DNA of 20,442 nt, from NCBI GenBank assembly GCA_019693395.1, contig JAAMXP010000197.1:1-20442 (forward strand). The letters run 5' to 3'. This DNA is from Ettlia oleoabundans (lineage: Eukaryota; Chlorophyta; Chlorophyceae; Chlamydomonadales). Below the pieces are notes generated by a model. The model did no database searches. It was not told where the DNA came from and saw only the letters and a list, made by a program, of their open reading frames with translations. Each line of letters opens with the position of its first letter. The first letter of the stretch is position 1. Position numbers and translations under genes: made by a program. This document shows positions 17,931 to 20,442 of the stretch, one piece after another.

Positions 17931-18545
17931 TCATGCAGCTGGTTGTCGGGATAAGCATGCGACGTGCCGAAGGCAGCCGCTGCAGATCATCAAAGTGTAT
18001 ACACATGTGCACTGGGCTAACCGGGAGTATGAAGAGTGCCGTTCCGCACACAGTTGCATAGGAGTCATTGGCACAGTGCATGCGTGCTGCTGAAGGGCAT
18101 GTTGACGGGGATAGCGCAGCGTTGAGCAATCAGAGCATGCTGCAGGGGTCGACACATTTCCTGCAAAGCCTGCAGCTGTACATGGTATGGCTTGAAGGAA
18201 TGTCCATCTGCTCCAGCTGCCGCACTTCTGTAAGGCCAGCAACAGGCCAAGGTTCACCAGGTGTAGCAACACAAGTAACGCTAACAGCTGGCGACGTCTC
18301 AGAAGATTGGCTACGACAGGAGTGAAGAGGGCCGCTGTGTGCAGTCCAAAAGCAAGTACAGCAGCGGACGATTGGGTCGCCATCCATACAGCTGTGCTAA
18401 AGCTGCCGCGGAGGCGCTCAGCGACCAGAAGAATGTACAAGCTCACAAAAGCAGCCAGCACCGCCGATGTTGCGCCGCGCAGAAGCTTGGTGCGGGTGTT
18501 GGCAGCACCTAGCTCTGCGTCAGGAGCCTCGTGCTCTTGATCCAT
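17931..18545 (-). CDS. Putative three-helix membrane protein, unrecognised
   Basis: The start is ATG 18545 (MDQEHEAPDAELGAANTRTK), an acidic N-tail followed by three hydrophobic segments: about 25-44 (SAVLAAFVSLYILLVAERL), 56-77 (QSSAAVLAFGLHTAALFTPV) and 85-103 (LLALLVLLHLVNLGLLLAL), with Arg-rich connectors. The positive-inside pattern (TRTKLLRG, LLRRRQ) supports a real membrane protein. After about residue 106 the frame becomes Cys/Gln-rich and less convincing. Other frames there (for example the segment ending FWLWPAS, stop 17905) look as good, so an intron or frameshift around 18200-18100 is likely and the TGA at 17931-17933 may not be the true end. No family recognised. Confidence 0.45.
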   Translation of the reverse strand: MDQEHEAPDAELGAANTRTKLLRGATSAVLAAFVSLYILLVAERLRGSFSTAVWMATQSSAAVLAFGLHTAALFTPVVANLLRRRQLLALLVLLHLVNLGLLLALQKCGSWSRWTFLQAIPCTAAGFAGNVSTPAACSDCSTLRYPRQHALQQHACTVPMTPMQLCAERHSSYSRLAQCTCVYTLMICSGCLRHVACLSRQPAA

Positions 18546-18813
18546 CGTGCTTGGTAAAGCAAGGGTTAGCTCCAGAGCTGCCTGCACAACAACCTCTCGC
18601 ACTCAGAGTTTCTCGCCAGCTTCAAACCATGCTCCCCACCATTGCCCTTGCCGCCAGCCTCCTGGCCCCGACGCCACCACCACACCCCACACACACAGGC
18701 AGGGTTGGCACTACCATGTTGGGCACAATTGGGCACAGTAGATGGCGCTCGGCTGGCAAAGCTTCCTCAGCTGAGGTGCAGCTTTCCCCAAGCAGCAGCC
18801 GCACCTGGTGGTC

Positions 18814-19035
18814 TCAGAGCTGCCTTGGACTGCTCTTAGTGCCAAGCAGCGACTGCTCGCAGTCCTGGCGGCTGGCTGTGGCGCCAAAACCGTGTGGTAT
18901 TACTAAGCTTAATGGTGATCCACGACTAGCAACACAAAACAGTCCTTGCTGGGCTAGCCAACACAAGAGAGTATGCACCGCTGCAGACAGCTCTTCTTCA
19001 ACCGTGGACGAATATTTCTGGCACTTTCCAGCCAT
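18814..19035 (-). CDS. Small ORF or candidate first exon, 73 aa
   Basis: ATG 19035 sits in a fair context (gacgATGG) and the frame reads MAGKCQKYSSTVEEELSAAV, then HTLLCWLAQQGLFCVASRG, ending in TGA 18814. It ends close to a donor-like CACCAG/GTGCGG (about 18805), past which another frame reads VRLLLGESCTSAEEALPAER. This could be a short gene or the 5' exons of the membrane ORF to its left. The opposite strand is also open, so coding status is uncertain. Confidence 0.25.
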   Translation of the reverse strand: MAGKCQKYSSTVEEELSAAVHTLLCWLAQQGLFCVASRGSPLSLVIPHGFGATASRQDCEQSLLGTKSSPRQL

Positions 19036-20265
19036 CGTCGCCTGATCTAAGAATGGGTGACCAAAGGTTGGCCAGAGTTGATTGTGATTCTTACATCCTG
19101 CTGATTGTTCTTGTTTCATTCGGTTGTTGCACATTCCAACCGCATGGCAGCACCGGCGTGCTGTTGGGAGCCTGTTCTAAAGCAGCTTAAGCAAGCAGGT
19201 CTGCTGCCAGTTGCTGCAGCGGATCGCTGAACTTCTGAGACAGGATGAGAATACCTGCAGCGCTGGAAATGCCGAGCAGCTCCCAGTACGACACCCGCCC
19301 ATCCTTCCTATCGTTTCCAGGCCGCCCAAGCGCTTTCCTGGCTTTTTCGAAGGACCTGAGCTCCTCACCCTTTTTGTAGGCCGCCCGAGCGCTCCCCTGG
19401 CTGTGTGAAGGGCGTTTCCATGCGTTTTGACTATAGTAACCTCACTCAACCTGTTTCCTCCACTGCCAAGGCTCTCAGCTCCCTAGGGGTCTCTGTGCTT
19501 CGCTTAGGGGGGCCGTTCTTCCCTGTACTTCCCTCAAGGGGCCCTGTAACTCCCTGTACTTCCTTCAATGGGCCTCAGGGTCTGCTTGAGCAGCGGTGTT
19601 GGTGGGTTTTAACCAGCAAATTCGCCGAGGAAAGGTGCAGAAAGTGACTGCCGAATCCACAAAGCCTAATGCAGAGTTTATGCTCCTATGCGGTCCCATG
19701 CTCCTATGCAATTGAGTAGTGAGCAAGATTAGGCAGCTGTGGAGCGGACGTTGTGACGTTTCGAGTCAACACGAGTTGGATTCAGGGGCTGAAGCAGCAA
19801 ACGGCCAGGAGCAGCGCAGCCTCAGCAACAGCGAGCAGCCACAACAGTGGTGGTGTGAGGCATGGCGAGGGAGATGAGGAAGGAAGGAACGAGCGTGGAC
19901 AGTACAGCGAATGAAATGGAAAACAGCTACCATGAACGCGCAAGCAAGTCTTTGCAAGCAAGCTTAAGCTAAAGCCGGCAAGGGCTGGGAGCAAAACTGG
20001 GTGGGCCATGGATCCGACGTCGCACTCCCTGCCAGGAGCTGGAGACCAGCAAGTGTACCAGGCTTGTGAAGGGAGTGAGCAATGCAAATCCTTCGACCAC
20101 GGGGGAGCCATCAGGAGAAAGCTGGGTTGAGGGGGGAGTACTCCCAGACAAAACCGCCTCCTTGGCCACCTTTTAGACCACAAATGGTGGCCTCCACAAG
20201 CAGGCTCCTCCAACAGAACAGAAGAAAGCTGGGTGCTGAGGGGACGCATGAGGGACCCATACTGA
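19036..20265. other. Probable 3' UTR of the right-edge gene plus intergenic DNA
   Basis: No frame with motifs was seen. The only nearby minus-strand TGTAA lies at 19091-19095, about 1.2 kb beyond the TGA at 20266-20268, so either the 3' UTR is long or another signal is used. Two degenerate repeat pairs are present: a 25-bp unit at 19319-19343 and 19378-19402 (core GGCCGCCC-AGCGCT), and a 23-bp unit at 19521-19543 and 19552-19574 (core CCCTGTACTTCC). A long minus frame (19782-20357) overlaps the real exon in another frame. Confidence 0.4.
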
Positions 20266-20295
20266 TCAGAAGAAAGCTGCCTCCTCGGCCTCCTC
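20108..20295. repeat. Three degenerate copies of an AGAAAGCTG-centred repeat
   Basis: On +, related units occur at about 20108-20134 (CATCAGGAGAAAGCTGGG), 20212-20243 (ACAGAAGAAAGCTGGGTGCT) and 20261-20295 (ATCAGAAGAAAGCTGCCTCC). The last is the stop codon and final codons (AAFF) of the minus-strand exon. Between the first two, GGCCACC (20164-20170) and GGTGGCC (20186-20192) form a small hairpin. Confidence 0.5.
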
Positions 20296-20406
20296 CTGAG
20301 CCACCTTGAAGCCGCCAGCCGCCACCATCTCCCGCAGGGTGTCTGCCTCCTGATCACCCAGACCCAGAATCTTCTGCACCACCGCCTGCTTCTCAGATGC
20401 GCACTC
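20266..20406 (-). CDS. TIC110: Terminal coding exon, TIC110-like C-terminus
   Basis: An acceptor CCTTAATTTGCAG (AG at plus 20407-20408) is followed by 46 codons and TGA (20266-20268): ECASEKQAVVQKILGLGDQE, ADTLREMVAAGGFKVAQEEA, EEAAFF. The phase at the acceptor is 0. The pattern of a helix ending LG[IL]-x-[DE], then a short helix with LREM, then an acidic tail ending in Phe-x-Phe-like residues recalls the C-terminus of plant TIC110, the inner-envelope scaffold of the chloroplast protein import translocon. That resemblance is from memory of the family and rests on only 46 residues. The rest of the gene lies beyond the right edge, with the intron starting at 20407. The exon itself is very likely real; the name is tentative. 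No frame damage is seen. Confidence 0.45.
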   Translation of the reverse strand, partial: ECASEKQAVVQKILGLGDQEADTLREMVAAGGFKVAQEEAEEAAFF

Positions 20407-20442
20407 CTGCAAATTAAGGGGATTTTTAGGGGGGTGCGTGGG

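Noticed and set aside
19782..20357. 191-codon minus frame at the right edge
   Set aside because: It starts without ATG, overlaps the TIC110-like exon in a different frame and runs through its 3' UTR. Composition is low-complexity.
1..20442. tRNA, rRNA, replication origin or telomere-like repeats
   Set aside because: None seen on reading both strands by eye. A tRNAscan or Rfam search could overturn this.

Overview
The window looks like nuclear DNA of a green alga (chlorophyte), from a repeat-rich, gene-poor stretch. The grounds are spliceosomal introns with GTGAGC, GTGCGG or GTGGGC-type donors and TGCAG/CACAG acceptors, TGTAA motifs (the usual chlorophyte polyadenylation signal) shortly after predicted stops, heavy CAG/GCA/AGC triplet bias, and LINE-type reverse transcriptases. 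A species cannot be named. There is no sign of bacterial or organellar organisation: no Shine-Dalgarno operons, rRNA or tRNA was seen.

Layout. 1-950: reverse-transcriptase (RT) domain of a non-LTR retrotransposon on +, open to the left edge and broken after the YADD motif. 950-4240: mostly non-coding decayed sequence with several compact palindromes and a strong E2F-like inverted repeat at 3067-3093. 4242-5113: the best intact gene, a two-exon + strand PD-(D/E)XK-fold nuclease-like protein. 5140-6080: weak ORFs only. 6262-8112 (-): a multi-exon, glutamine-rich gene whose four downstream exons join in phase. Its C-terminal half resembles the GCR1_C-type DNA-binding module, and it carries a 60-bp coding minisatellite, an in-frame TAA and two frame breaks. 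8300-9870: no clear gene, with a cluster of GTCCGCA motifs. 10.07-13.31 kb (-): pieces of a second, unrecognised multi-exon gene, with two well-joined exons at the 5' side and several CxxC- or Q-containing fragments further on. 13.5-14.8 kb: G-rich and CA-rich low-complexity DNA. 14850-16408: a badly decayed second LINE copy of the same family, covering the 3' half of the RT and the C-terminal tail. 16.4-19.1 kb: a three-helix membrane ORF on - (17931-18545) and weak ORFs. 20266-20406 (-): the terminal coding exon of a gene that continues past the right edge and resembles the C-terminus of the chloroplast translocon protein TIC110.

The genes do not form a pathway. The picture is a probable host gene at the right edge, one host or effector-like nuclease gene, and LINE remains around degraded Q-rich genes. 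The most unusual pattern is that interruptions of otherwise coding-looking frames are almost all TAA or TAG, often in glutamine-rich context, while the most trusted ORFs end in TGA. C-to-T decay of CAG/CAA codons is the simpler explanation, but a TAA/TAG=Gln nuclear code is worth testing.
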